Below, one piece after another: positions 33,424-41,687 of a stretch of 64,000 nucleotides of DNA (position 1 is the stretch's first letter; every line of letters begins with the position of its first letter). This stretch comes from Bacillus sp. S3 (GTDB lineage Bacteria; Bacillota; Bacilli; Bacillales; Cytobacillaceae). The stretch spans positions 1,237,501 to 1,301,500 of the forward strand of contig NZ_CP039727.1 in NCBI RefSeq assembly GCF_005154805.1, read 5' to 3'. The notes under the pieces are model-generated. The model was given only the letters and a program-made list of their open reading frames with translations, did not search any database and was not told where the DNA came from. The position numbers and the translations under genes are program-made.

Positions 33424-35613
33424 ATGGCAAAAAGTGTGGTAATTGCTGAAAAACCTTCTGTCGCACGTGATATTGCACGTGTGCTTAATTGTAATAAAAA
33501 AGGAAACGGCTATCTTGAAGGAAATAAATATATCGTTACGTGGGCACTAGGACATCTCGTCACGCTTGCTGACCCGGAAAGTTACGATGTCAAATTTAAA
33601 ACATGGAATTTAGAAGATCTGCCAATGCTCCCTGAGCGTTTGAAATTGACCGTCATTAAGCAGACTGGAAAGCAGTTTAATGCCGTTAAGAGTCAACTGA
33701 TAAGAAATGATGTGGTCGAAATAATCGTGGCTACAGACGCAGGAAGAGAGGGAGAATTAGTCGCACGTTGGATTATTGATAAAGCAAAAGTCAATAAACC
33801 GATTAAACGTCTATGGATCTCATCTGTTACCGATAAAGCAATAAAAGACGGCTTTGCAAACTTGAAGCCGGGTAAGGCGTATGACAATTTATATGCATCA
33901 GCTGTCGCCCGTTCGGAAGCTGACTGGTATATCGGTCTAAATGCAACTCGGGCATTAACAACTAGATTCAATGCACAGCTAAACTGCGGCCGGGTGCAAA
34001 CCCCAACTGTTGCGATTATTGCCGGACGTGAAGACGAAATAAAAACCTTTAAAGCACAAACCTATTACGGTATCGAAGCGCAAACAACAGACCAATTAAA
34101 GCTGACATGGCAAGATGCAAAAGGCAACGGCCGCAGCTTTGATAAAGAGAAAATCGATGCGATTGTAAAAAAACTGGGCAGACAAAATGCGCTCGTAACG
34201 GAAATTGAGAAAAAGCCAAAGAAGTCTTTTTCACCTGGTCTTTATGACTTAACGGAACTGCAGCGCGATGCGAATAAAATCTTTGGTTATTCTGCAAAGG
34301 AAACGTTAAACATCATGCAAAAGCTGTATGAGCAACATAAAGTTTTAACCTATCCGCGAACAGATTCACGATTTATTTCGTCAGATATTGTTCCTACCTT
34401 ACCAGAGCGTCTGAAGGCATGTGGAATAGGCGAATATCGCTTATTAACAAGCAAAGTGTTAAAAAAGCCAATCAAGGCTTCTAAATCCTTTGTTGATGAT
34501 AGCAAGGTATCCGATCATCATGCGATTATTCCGACTGAAGGATACGTTAACTTTTCCGCTTTTACAGATAAAGAACGAAAAATTTATGATTTAGTTGTTA
34601 AACGCTTCCTGGCGGTATTATTCCCGGCATTTGAGTACGAGCAATTAACGCTCCGTGCGAAAATTGGTGAGGAAAACTTCGTTGCAAGAGGAAAAACCAT
34701 TTTGTCGCTTGGTTGGAAGGAAGTTTACAATAATCGGCTTGATGAGGACGATGAAAATGATGATCTGAAAGAGCAGATTTTACCTCGGATCGATAAAGGT
34801 GATACATTAAACGTCAAACTAATTGCTCAAACATCAGGTCAAACAAAGCCGCCTGCTCATTTTAATGAAGCGACCTTACTGTCGGCAATGGAAAATCCAA
34901 CAAAGTATATGGATACGAAAAACAAACAATTGGCCGAGACCTTAAAATCGACTGGCGGCCTTGGTACGGTAGCGACACGTGCGGATATCATTGATAAGCT
35001 ATTCAATTCATTCTTAATTGAAAAGCGCGGCAAAGACATTCATATTACTTCTAAAGGTCGTCAATTGTTAGATTTAGTGCCTGAGGAACTTAAATCCCCG
35101 ACTTTAACAGCCGAGTGGGAGCAGAAGCTTGATCAAATTGCCCATGGTAAGTTGAAAAAAGAAGTATTTATTAGTGAAATGAAAACCTACACAAAAGAAA
35201 TTGTTACTGAAATTAAATCAAGTAATAAAAAGTATAAGCACGACAACATTTCTACAAAGAATTGTCCGGACTGTGGAAAGCCTATGCTTGAAGTGAATGG
35301 CAAAAAAGGAAAAATGCTTGTGTGCCAAGACCGGGAATGCGGTCATCGTAAAAATGTTTCTCGCACCACAAACGCACGCTGCCCGCAATGTCATAAAAAA
35401 CTTGAGCTGCGTGGTGAAGGTGAAGGCCAAATCTTCGCATGTAAATGTGGATATCGTGAAAAACTATCTGCTTTCCAAGCGCGCCGTAAAAAAGAATCTG
35501 GTGGTAAAGTAGATAAACGGACTGTACAAAAGTATTTGAAAAACCAGCAAAAGGAAGAAGAACCTTTGAATAATGCATTAGCAGAAGCATTAAAAGGATT
35601 GAAGTTTGATTAA
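33424..35613 (+). CDS. topB: DNA topoisomerase III
   Basis: Type IA topoisomerase of 729 residues that relaxes and decatenates single-stranded regions of DNA. The TOPRIM domain starts AKSVVIAEKPSVARDIARVL and includes VATDAGREGELVARWII; the catalytic Tyr is in LTYPRTDSRFIS. Unlike many TopB proteins it has a C-terminal zinc-finger segment with CPDCGKPM, CQDRECGHRK, CPQCHKKLE and CKCGYRE around residues 590-660, as in B. subtilis TopB. ATG at 33424 with GAAAGGATGA is preferred; an upstream in-frame start would add nine residues. Confidence 0.93.
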   Translation: MAKSVVIAEKPSVARDIARVLNCNKKGNGYLEGNKYIVTWALGHLVTLADPESYDVKFKTWNLEDLPMLPERLKLTVIKQTGKQFNAVKSQLIRNDVVEIIVATDAGREGELVARWIIDKAKVNKPIKRLWISSVTDKAIKDGFANLKPGKAYDNLYASAVARSEADWYIGLNATRALTTRFNAQLNCGRVQTPTVAIIAGREDEIKTFKAQTYYGIEAQTTDQLKLTWQDAKGNGRSFDKEKIDAIVKKLGRQNALVTEIEKKPKKSFSPGLYDLTELQRDANKIFGYSAKETLNIMQKLYEQHKVLTYPRTDSRFISSDIVPTLPERLKACGIGEYRLLTSKVLKKPIKASKSFVDDSKVSDHHAIIPTEGYVNFSAFTDKERKIYDLVVKRFLAVLFPAFEYEQLTLRAKIGEENFVARGKTILSLGWKEVYNNRLDEDDENDDLKEQILPRIDKGDTLNVKLIAQTSGQTKPPAHFNEATLLSAMENPTKYMDTKNKQLAETLKSTGGLGTVATRADIIDKLFNSFLIEKRGKDIHITSKGRQLLDLVPEELKSPTLTAEWEQKLDQIAHGKLKKEVFISEMKTYTKEIVTEIKSSNKKYKHDNISTKNCPDCGKPMLEVNGKKGKMLVCQDRECGHRKNVSRTTNARCPQCHKKLELRGEGEGQIFACKCGYREKLSAFQARRKKESGGKVDKRTVQKYLKNQQKEEEPLNNALAEALKGLKFD

Positions 35614-35624
35614 CAGCATACTAA

Positions 35625-35672
35625 GGGGTTATTCATGAAGATGACATATCTTATTGAATAGCCCTCTTTTAC
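35625..35672 (+). terminator. intrinsic terminator after topB
   Basis: GGGTTATTCA (35626-35635) pairs with TGAATAGCCC (35655-35664) with one G-U pair, then CTCTTTT. Confidence 0.65.
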
Positions 35673-35729
35673 GTTCCTTTTGTATATTATCCTGCTAAAG
35701 TGTTATCGTGTTAAAATTCAGAAAATTCA

Positions 35730-35761
35730 ATTGACAAATAAGGTTTTTATCCCATACAATA
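35730..35761 (+). promoter_or_regulatory. sigma-A promoter of the hutH leader
   Basis: TTGACA and TACAAT with an 18-base spacer lie about 165 bases before hutH, giving a leader RNA that contains the terminator hairpin at 35845-35892. Confidence 0.65.
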
Positions 35762-35844
35762 TTATCATTAGAATAGTTAATAGAATGGAATGATGACGAA
35801 TGAGGCATCTCAAAAAATTAGATCAATATTCATTTGTTTTTATA

Positions 35845-35899
35845 AAAGAGGCTGGACTCCCAATCTAATGTGATTCGGAATCCAGCCTCTTTCTTTATT
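35845..35899 (+). terminator. terminator in the hutH leader (possible attenuator)
   Basis: AAAGAGGCTGGA (35845-35856) pairs perfectly with TCCAGCCTCTTT (35881-35892), with an inner CTCC/GGAA extension, followed by CTTTATTAT. It stands between a good promoter and hutH, 35 bases before the start codon. Confidence 0.75.
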
Positions 35900-35927
35900 A
35901 TACTAAAGTGGTAGAGGAGAGAGAAAT

Positions 35928-37454
35928 GTGATAACACTTACAGGCAATAGTTTAACATTGGAACAGATGAAAGATATTTTATTCCGCAAGCAAAAGGTCA
36001 GTGCATCCGAGACTAGTATGGCGGCTGTCCAAAAAAGCCGTGAAGCTGTTGAAAGAATTGTTTCGGAATCGAGAGTAGTTTATGGGATTACAACTGGGTT
36101 TGGAAAATTTAGTGATGTGCTGATTGAAAAAGACAATGTCCAGGATTTGCAGCTCAATTTAATTCGTTCCCATGCTTGCGGAATCGGTGATCCATTTCCT
36201 GAGGTTGTGGCAAAAGCAATGGTCCTCCTTCGTGCGAACGCACTATTAAAGGGATACTCAGGAATCAGACCACTTGTCATTGAAAGACTTTTGGAATTAG
36301 TAAATAAAGATATTACTCCCGTCATTCCGCAGCAAGGGTCCCTTGGCGCAAGCGGAGACTTGGCTCCACTATCGCATCTTGCGTTAGTGCTGATTGGTGA
36401 AGGGGAGGTATTTTACAAAGGCAACAAAATGGAATCACTTGAGGCGCTTCAACAAGAAGGAATCCTCCCGGTCACATTAGAAGCGAAAGAAGGCCTAGCC
36501 CTAATTAACGGAACACAGGCGATGACAGCAATGGGTGTTGTCGGTTACTTGGAAGCCGAGCAGCTGGCACATGAAAGTGAATTGATTGCGTCGATGACAA
36601 TTGAAGGACTGAACGGGATCATTGATGCCTTTGCAGAAGAAGTCCATGTGGCAAGGGGCTATCAACAGCAGATTGATACAGCAGCAAGAATCCGTATGTA
36701 TTTAAGTGATAGTCTACTAACCACACAGCAGGGAGAATTAAGGGTTCAAGATGCTTATTCGCTCCGTTGTATCCCGCAAGTTCATGGTGCTTCTTGGCAG
36801 GCACTTGATTATGTGAAAGAAAAACTAGAAATTGAAATGAATGCGGCAACAGACAACCCGCTAATTTTTGATGATGGTGAAAAAGTCATCTCAGGTGGAA
36901 ACTTCCATGGCCAGCCAATTGCTTTTGCAATGGACTTCATGAAAATTGCCGTTGCAGAATTGGCCAATATTTCCGAGCGGCGTATTGAACGATTAGTGAA
37001 TCCGCAGCTAAATGACCTGCCGCCATTCTTAAGTCCTGAACCGGGCTTACAATCTGGGGCAATGATTATGCAATATGCGGCGGCTGCACTAGTATCTGAA
37101 AATAAAACACTTGCCCATCCTGCCAGCGTGGACTCCATTCCATCATCAGCCAATCAAGAGGATCACGTGAGCATGGGAACAATCGCGTCCAGACATGCGT
37201 ATCAAATCATCCAAAATGTAAGGAGAGTCCTTGCTATTGAGCTTATTTGTGCAATGCAGGCTGTAGAAATTCGCGGGGTAGATAAAATGGCAAGTCATAC
37301 AAAAATGTTCTTTGAAAAAGGGCGCGAACAAGTACCTTCCATTAAAAAGGACCGCATTTTCTCAAAGGATATTGAAAAAGCCGCAGAGTGGTTAAAGACC
37401 ATTGAATTTTCACAATTTATCGGGAATTTAAGTATTGAAAAAGGTCAGTACTAA
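35928..37454 (+). CDS. hutH: histidine ammonia-lyase
   Basis: Enzyme of 508 residues that deaminates histidine to trans-urocanate, first step of histidine degradation. The MIO-forming triad Ala141-Ser142-Gly143 is in [15 protein letters not shown], and other conserved segments are [26 protein letters not shown] and [30 protein letters not shown] start at 35928 with AGGAG 8 bases upstream. In B. subtilis hutH follows hutP and leads hutUIGM; here it stands alone with its own promoter, attenuator-like hairpin and terminator, so other hut genes must be elsewhere or absent. Confidence 0.93.
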   Translation: MITLTGNSLTLEQMKDILFRKQKVSASETSMAAVQKSREAVERIVSESRVVYGITTGFGKFSDVLIEKDNVQDLQLNLIRSHACGIGDPFPEVVAKAMVLLRANALLKGYSGIRPLVIERLLELVNKDITPVIPQQGSLGASGDLAPLSHLALVLIGEGEVFYKGNKMESLEALQQEGILPVTLEAKEGLALINGTQAMTAMGVVGYLEAEQLAHESELIASMTIEGLNGIIDAFAEEVHVARGYQQQIDTAARIRMYLSDSLLTTQQGELRVQDAYSLRCIPQVHGASWQALDYVKEKLEIEMNAATDNPLIFDDGEKVISGGNFHGQPIAFAMDFMKIAVAELANISERRIERLVNPQLNDLPPFLSPEPGLQSGAMIMQYAAAALVSENKTLAHPASVDSIPSSANQEDHVSMGTIASRHAYQIIQNVRRVLAIELICAMQAVEIRGVDKMASHTKMFFEKGREQVPSIKKDRIFSKDIEKAAEWLKTIEFSQFIGNLSIEKGQY

Positions 37455-37459
37455 AAGCT

Positions 37460-37486
37460 AAAAGGCGTGAGAAATTCACGCCTTTT
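37460..37486. terminator. bidirectional intrinsic terminator
   Basis: AAAAGGCGTGA (37460-37470) pairs perfectly with TCACGCCTTTT (37476-37486) between hutH and the convergent small gene. Confidence 0.85.
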
Positions 37487-37488
37487 GA

Positions 37489-37689
37489 TTATTCCATCTG
37501 TTCCGGCAGCAAGCGGGCAGTATCTCCACGCCCTTCGTCTTCCTCAATCCTATTTTTAAAGGCTTCCCGGGTAACTAGAAATTCCTCATCCCCAATCGCT
37601 TCCTTACCTTTCTTTTCCGTTAAGGTGTTATTTGGGAAATTACCAGGATGGTTCTTCTTTTTATGTTCAAAATGTTCACCGCGTGCCAA
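37489..37689 (-). CDS. small hydrophilic protein, unknown
   Basis: A 66-residue highly charged protein (MARGEHFEHKKKNHPGNFPN ... ending ARLLPEQME) with no hydrophobic stretch. The TTG start at 37687-37689 is chosen because AAAGGAG sits 8 bases upstream; the frame is open further but would add an unlikely hydrophobic leader. It ends a few bases from the terminator after hutH. No family recognised; composition resembles small Bacillus proteins of the spore or stress type. Confidence 0.55.
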   Translation of the reverse strand: MARGEHFEHKKKNHPGNFPNNTLTEKKGKEAIGDEEFLVTREAFKNRIEEDEGRGDTARLLPEQME

Positions 37690-37750
37690 ATTCAACACTC
37701 CTTTCGTCTTCGGATGTAGCATTCCCAAATAGACAAAAAAAAATAACTGA

Positions 37751-37798
37751 TCAAAAAAAGCTGGAGATGAAGTGAACAACAATTTCACTTATCACCAG
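37751..37798 (-). terminator. intrinsic terminator (minus strand)
   Basis: GCTGG...AAGTGAA pairs imperfectly with TTCACTTATCACCAGC; on the minus strand the stem is followed by a run of seven T residues. It would end transcripts of the small membrane gene and repeat upstream. Confidence 0.6.
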
Positions 37799-37802
37799 CC
37801 TT

Positions 37803-37874
37803 TGGCCGATAGGAAAGTATAACTTCCTATCAGGCATAAGTGCAACTACGCCTCTGTCTTCGCCAATCGGCGAA
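37803..37874. repeat. two-hairpin intergenic repeat
   Basis: Hairpin 1: GGCCGATAGGAA (37804-37815) with TTCCTATCAGGC (37824-37835). Hairpin 2: TTCGCC-AATC-GGCGAA at 37859-37874. Between them lies ATAAGTGCAACTACGCCTC. The unit resembles a dispersed Bacillus repeat I recall near gene ends; copy number not checked. Confidence 0.55.
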
Positions 37875-37880
37875 TTTTCT

Positions 37881-37976
37881 TTATTTGTCGGGTTTGCATA
37901 TTCGATCGAGAAAAAAGCCAGCAAATACAATAAACGCAATGGGAATTGAAAAGTTTAACACATGTATAACAGTCAT
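37881..37976 (-). CDS. small single-span membrane protein, unknown
   Basis: A 31-residue product: MTVIHVLNFSIPIAFIVFAG followed by FFLDRICKPDK, i.e. one hydrophobic helix and a basic end. GGCGGTG lies 9 bases before the ATG. The two-hairpin repeat and a terminator follow directly. Very short, so the call depends on the ribosome binding site and the ordered downstream signals. Confidence 0.42.
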   Translation of the reverse strand: MTVIHVLNFSIPIAFIVFAGFFLDRICKPDK

Positions 37977-38265
37977 AATAGTTTACACCGCCATTATTAG
38001 AACATTAATAATATTAAGTATATTTAAATGTTATTAATATTATATGCTAAATGTCACAATTTAGACAAATTTAATCCTCATAATAATTTTATTAGGACAA
38101 AACTTGTTCTCATGCTTGTTTTAGGGGATTTTTTTGCACTCGAACAATGTTTCCAATATTGTCCACAAGGATTTTAAGGATTAGTATCGTAATAATTATA
38201 TAGTAGGGAATATTATTGCAATTCTGCCTTGAATCAAAAATGTTTCCAAAGGAGTTGTACTGACA

Positions 38266-39231
38266 ATGAATAGACAGGAAACAAAAAAAGTTGATATTCT
38301 CTGTATCGGCGGTGCAAATGTAGATTGGAAAATACAAGCCCTTAAACCCTTAGCCCACGGTACATCAAACCCGGCCTTAAGTATGAAGTCAAGAGGCGGG
38401 GTAGCTAGAAATATTGCAGAAAATGCGGGGCGGATTGGATTGAATACGGCTTTATTAGCCTATGTTGGAGCAGATTCTGAAGGAGAATGGCTCCTGCAAA
38501 AAACTAAAAACTTTGTTGATGTAAGTCCCACAGAAATAATTCAAGGAAAACCAACGGGAACCTATACAGCGGTACTTGATGATGATGGTGAGATGGCAAT
38601 CGCCCTTGCAGATATGACAATTTATAATGAAGTGCAAAAATGTTTTTTTGAGACCAATATGCACTATATTAAAAGTGCAAAAATGATTTTAATAGATATG
38701 AATTTTCCCGCAGAGGTAATTGCACAAGTTATAAATAGCTGTAAAAAAACAGACATACCAGTTTGTATCGCAACAGTATCTGCACCTAAAACAGCGAAAT
38801 TACCTGCCTCTTTAGATGGGGTTACATGGTTAATTGCCAATCAAAAAGAGGCTGAAGCCCTGTCGAAAATTAAGATTACCTCTGAGGGGGATTTCTACCG
38901 TGCAGCCGAATTGATCTTGAAAAAGGGTGTAGAGAAGGTAGTCATCACAAGACAAGAGAAAGGTTTAATTTATTTCACAAGAAATGGAGAAGCCGGAGCC
39001 ATTGTACCGCCAAGTATTCCGGTTGTGGAAGTAACTGGAGCAGGCGATTCACTTATTGCAGGAATTTTATTTGGTTATTTAAAAGGCCTAAGTACTGAAG
39101 ATGCCTGTAAAATTGGCATCACCTGTTCAATGATTACTCTCCAGACAAGCGAAACAGTAAATCCCGAATTGAACCAACAGTTACTGCAGAAGGGATTTCA
39201 AAAATATTTCAGTAAGGGAGTAAGTTGTTAA
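38266..39231 (+). CDS. PfkB-family sugar/nucleoside kinase, pseudouridine kinase (PsuK)-like
   Basis: Ribokinase-fold enzyme of 321 residues. The N-terminal signature ILCIGGANVDWKIQA and RGGVARNIAENAGRIGL (PfkB motif 1 with the VARNIAEN variant typical of PsuK/YeiC) and the C-terminal VVEVTGAGDSLIAGILFGYL (motif 2 with the catalytic Asp and anion hole) are intact. PsuK phosphorylates pseudouridine; its usual partner psuG is not next to it, so other nucleosides or sugars remain possible. AAAGGAG precedes the ATG; a terminator follows. Confidence 0.8.
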   Translation: MNRQETKKVDILCIGGANVDWKIQALKPLAHGTSNPALSMKSRGGVARNIAENAGRIGLNTALLAYVGADSEGEWLLQKTKNFVDVSPTEIIQGKPTGTYTAVLDDDGEMAIALADMTIYNEVQKCFFETNMHYIKSAKMILIDMNFPAEVIAQVINSCKKTDIPVCIATVSAPKTAKLPASLDGVTWLIANQKEAEALSKIKITSEGDFYRAAELILKKGVEKVVITRQEKGLIYFTRNGEAGAIVPPSIPVVEVTGAGDSLIAGILFGYLKGLSTEDACKIGITCSMITLQTSETVNPELNQQLLQKGFQKYFSKGVSC

Positions 39232-39257
39232 CGATTCTCCTTTACAAATTTTTATTG

Positions 39258-39297
39258 AAAGAGAGGGGATTCTCTAAATTCCCCTCTCTTTTCTTTT
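39258..39297 (+). terminator. intrinsic terminator
   Basis: AAAGAGAGGGG pairs with CCCCTCTCTTT around an ATTCTCTAAATT loop, followed by TCTTTTT. Confidence 0.85.
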
Positions 39298-39413
39298 TCG
39301 GAATGAAGAAAAGGGAAAGGTATTTGTAGAATATTGGGATATTTTGGGTGAAAAAGTAGTTCGAAACTTAATAAAAATGACAAATTATAACACCCTGTTA
39401 TAAAAGGACTAGA

Positions 39414-39419
39414 TATAAT
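39414..39419 (+). promoter_or_regulatory. candidate -10 element of the riboswitch-sinI transcript
   Basis: A perfect TATAAT lies about 95 bases before the riboswitch core. No convincing TTGACA is at the right distance, so an activator or another sigma factor may take part. Confidence 0.4.
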
Positions 39420-39508
39420 GAACATATCATTTAGGTTTAAGTAAATTGACCTAGCAGAAGATAGTAGAAAATGGTATTCGGTAATGCTTAAGTTGGACTG
39501 AAAACAGA

Positions 39509-39596
39509 AAAAGGCAAACCTGTTGAAAAACAGGGACGCAAAGCCGAGGATCTAAGGTGAGTGCCATACTTGCTATGATGGCCGGGCTACCTTGAA
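39509..39596 (+). promoter_or_regulatory. cyclic-di-GMP-I (GEMM) riboswitch
   Basis: The aptamer core is recognisable: AAAGGCAAACC, then hairpin CCTGTT-GAAA-AACAGG (39519-39534) with the GNRA tetraloop, GACGCAAAGCC, the tetraloop-receptor strand TCTAAGG, and the 3' side ATGGCCGGGCTACC. This order and spacing match the class I c-di-GMP riboswitch consensus. It ends 29 bases before the sinI start. GAATAC (39594-39599) can pair either with GTATTC (39474-39479) upstream of the aptamer or with GTATTT (39605-39610) next to the ribosome binding site, a plausible switch. Confidence 0.92.
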
Positions 39597-39624
39597 TACG
39601 AAATGTATTTTAGGAGTGAGATGA

Positions 39625-39771
39625 ATGTTCATTACGAATAGTGAAGTGAATGTGATCGACCAGGAATGGGTGGCACTGATATTAGAAGCAAAGAAACTTG
39701 GAATATCAATTGAAGATGTACGGGAATTTCTTAATCAAGATTCGCTAGGAGAGCCTTCAGGTACATATTAA
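39625..39771 (+). CDS. sinI: anti-repressor SinI
   Basis: A 48-residue protein whose core IDQEWVALILEAKKLGISIE and DVREFLNQ matches the SinI helical hook (B. subtilis: LDxEWVxLxxEAKxxxIxxEEIRxxL), which pairs with the same fold in SinR and releases matrix-operon repression. GGAG at 39613-39616 is 8 bases before the ATG. It is shorter than B. subtilis SinI (57 residues) and lacks the Pro-rich tail. It is preceded by a c-di-GMP-I riboswitch and faces sinR convergently, in contrast to the tandem sinI-sinR order of B. subtilis. Confidence 0.88.
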   Translation: MFITNSEVNVIDQEWVALILEAKKLGISIEDVREFLNQDSLGEPSGTY

Positions 39772-39776
39772 ATGAA

Positions 39777-39819
39777 AAAAGCATTCTACAAAAAGTGACA
39801 TTTTTTGTAGAATGCTTTT
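39777..39819. terminator. bidirectional terminator between sinI and sinR
   Basis: AAAAGCATTCTACAAAAA pairs with TTTTTGTAGAATGCTTTT around GTGACA; both strands end in T-rich runs. Confidence 0.85.
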
Positions 39820-39840
39820 CTTCTTTAGACAAAGTTCTGA

Positions 39841-40170
39841 TTAATCATTATTATTTTGATTTATTCTCCACTTATTAAATTCTAGGAAATCACGAAATTG
39901 GTCCTTGGAAACACCTGAGCTCATAGCTTCTTTGACAAGATTCATCCATTCACTATCCAGTGTATCTTTGTCGATTTGCTCATGGATTAAATGTTCAACT
40001 GGAAGATTTAATACAGCAGCAATTTTTTCAAGAAATTGGATGGAAGGATTTTTTTGCAAATTTCTTTCAAGGGAACTTAAATAAGATTTTGCCACTCCGG
40101 CTTGTTCTGCAAGTTCGGATAAGGACATCTTCTTTTCTAATCGAAATTTCTTAACACGGTCACCAATCAT
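39841..40170 (-). CDS. sinR: biofilm master regulator SinR
   Basis: Repressor of 109 residues. An N-terminal Cro/cI-type HTH (MIGDRVKKFRLEKKMSLSEL, AEQAGVAKSYLSSLERNLQK) is followed by a linker and the SinI-like hook LDSEWMNLVKEAMSSGVSKD and QFRDFLEFNKW that tetramerises or binds SinI. Length and both domains equal B. subtilis SinR, which represses eps and tapA-sipW-tasA. The hook matches that of the SinI encoded opposite, supporting a functional pair. The start has an ATG with TAGGTGAG upstream. Confidence 0.92.
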   Translation of the reverse strand: MIGDRVKKFRLEKKMSLSELAEQAGVAKSYLSSLERNLQKNPSIQFLEKIAAVLNLPVEHLIHEQIDKDTLDSEWMNLVKEAMSSGVSKDQFRDFLEFNKWRINQNNND

Positions 40171-40429
40171 TGGCTTTCACTCACCTATTTTTAATATTAA
40201 TATATTTATTCTACCAAAAAGAATGGAAAAGTACCATATTAAGAACAAGTGATTATTACAATATCATGAACATCTCGAAAAGACGTTTCAAAGTAGCAAC
40301 AAATTTTGAAAAAATGAGCGGTTAGAGGTAATATAAAAAGTGTTGCCATCAGAGTCAAAAGGTATATATATGTGAACCAAATTGTTCAATATACATAAAA
40401 TTAACCATAAAGGAAGGGGATTATTCTTC

Positions 40430-41179
40430 ATGATTGTCCTTAAATCTCAACGTGAAATTGAAGCAATGAAAAAGGCCGGAGATATTCTTGCAGCGTGCCA
40501 TAAAGAAATTGCAAAACTAATACAACCAGGAGTTACAACTTGGGAAATCGAGGAGTTTGTGGCCGGATTTCTCACTAAAAATGGAGCAACACCGGAACAA
40601 AAAGGCTACAAAGGTTATGAATATGCAACATGTGCAAGCATTAATGACGAAGTGTGTCATGGCTTTCCAAGAAAAGAACCATTAAAAGAGGGCGATATTG
40701 TCACGATTGATATGGTTGTTAATTATAATGGGGCTTTAGCCGATTCCGCATGGTCTTACGCAGTTGGCAAGGTTTCTGAGGAGACGGATCATTTATTAAA
40801 AGTAACGAGGGAAGCCTTATACAAGGGGATTGAACAGGCGGTTCCGGGCAATCGAATTGGAGATATTGGCCATGCCATTCAAGCCTTTGTTGAAAGCGAA
40901 GGTCTTTCTGTAGTCCGGGACTTTATTGGTCACGGGATTGGTGCGGTGATTCACGAGAAACCCGACGTTCCCCATTATGGACTGCCTGGAAAAGGGGCAA
41001 GAATTAAAGAGGGCATGGTATTTACGATTGAACCGATGGTGAATATCGGCAGATACCAAACAAAGATGGATGGCAATGGCTGGACGGCAAGGACATTCGA
41101 CGGTAAATATTCAGCACAATATGAGCATACAATAGCCATTACAAAGGATGGCCCGATTATTTTAACCGAACAGAATTAA
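40430..41179 (+). CDS. mapB: type I methionine aminopeptidase, YflG-like
   Basis: Metalloprotease of 249 residues, the length of the second B. subtilis enzyme YflG (MapB). Metal ligands and motifs: IVTIDMVVNYNGALADSAWSY (two Asp), HGIGAVIHEKPDVPHYG (His), MVFTIEPMVNIG (Glu) and QYEHTIAITKDG (Glu). It removes initiator Met from nascent chains. ATG at 40430 behind AAAGGAAGGGGA is chosen; the open frame extends upstream without a ribosome binding site. First gene of a block collinear with the B. subtilis yflG-yfk-yfj region. Confidence 0.92.
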   Translation: MIVLKSQREIEAMKKAGDILAACHKEIAKLIQPGVTTWEIEEFVAGFLTKNGATPEQKGYKGYEYATCASINDEVCHGFPRKEPLKEGDIVTIDMVVNYNGALADSAWSYAVGKVSEETDHLLKVTREALYKGIEQAVPGNRIGDIGHAIQAFVESEGLSVVRDFIGHGIGAVIHEKPDVPHYGLPGKGARIKEGMVFTIEPMVNIGRYQTKMDGNGWTARTFDGKYSAQYEHTIAITKDGPIILTEQN

Positions 41180-41230
41180 ACCATTAAGAACCCCCGTTGT
41201 TTATGTTAATAACGGGGGTTCTTAATGGTT
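41179..41230. terminator. bidirectional intrinsic terminator
   Basis: A perfect 20-bp stem (41179-41198 with 41211-41230) containing AACCCCCG/CGGGGGTT lies between mapB and the convergent yfkK-like gene. Confidence 0.92.
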
Positions 41231-41455
41231 TTACTTCTTTCTCAAACTCCCTAGTTCCTCTACCAGTGCCTGCATTTCATTCGGGCTAAACGAATTCTTT
41301 TTAAGGACCATTTCATAAATTTCCTTTAATTCTTCATACATTTCTTCGTCAAAGTGTGAAGGCTTTATGGCCCCAAGATTTAGCACCTTTAATTTTTCCT
41401 TTATTTGTTCAATCATATATTCGACATTTTCAACAGATTTTTCTGATAAGTTCAT
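41231..41455 (-). CDS. yfkK: UPF0435/DUF1128 protein, YfkK-like
   Basis: Soluble helical protein of 74 residues, close to the 71 of B. subtilis YfkK. Conserved parts are [20 protein letters not shown] and [20 protein letters not shown]. Function unknown. The ATG at 41453-41455 has GAAAGGG about 10 bases upstream; a GTG three codons earlier is less well placed. Confidence 0.82.
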   Translation of the reverse strand: MNLSEKSVENVEYMIEQIKEKLKVLNLGAIKPSHFDEEMYEELKEIYEMVLKKNSFSPNEMQALVEELGSLRKK

Positions 41456-41687
41456 TTCGGGCACCCTTTCCGAATTAATATTCTCATCTTTTCATGTAAA
41501 AAAGTATCTGTCAATATAAACTTATCCATGAGTTTAGTTTAACCAAAGATAGGGAAATAAAAGGTAGTATAGTGGGACTTGCATCAGAATGCCGGATAAA
41601 GCAAAATAAATGGTAAGAATACATATTGGTATTATTTTCTTATAGAATCGACCCATGATATTTATCATGGTGGAAGGAGAGTTTAAG

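Noticed and set aside
35760..35925. HutP-binding NAG triplet arrays around the hutH terminator
   Set aside because: Only two correctly spaced triplets occur on each side rather than three, and no hutP gene is in the window; kept only as a note in the attenuation finding.
37751..37939. 62-codon minus-strand frame across the two-hairpin repeat
   Set aside because: TTG start without ribosome binding site; most of the product is translated repeat. The overlapping 31-codon frame at 37881-37976 has a better start.
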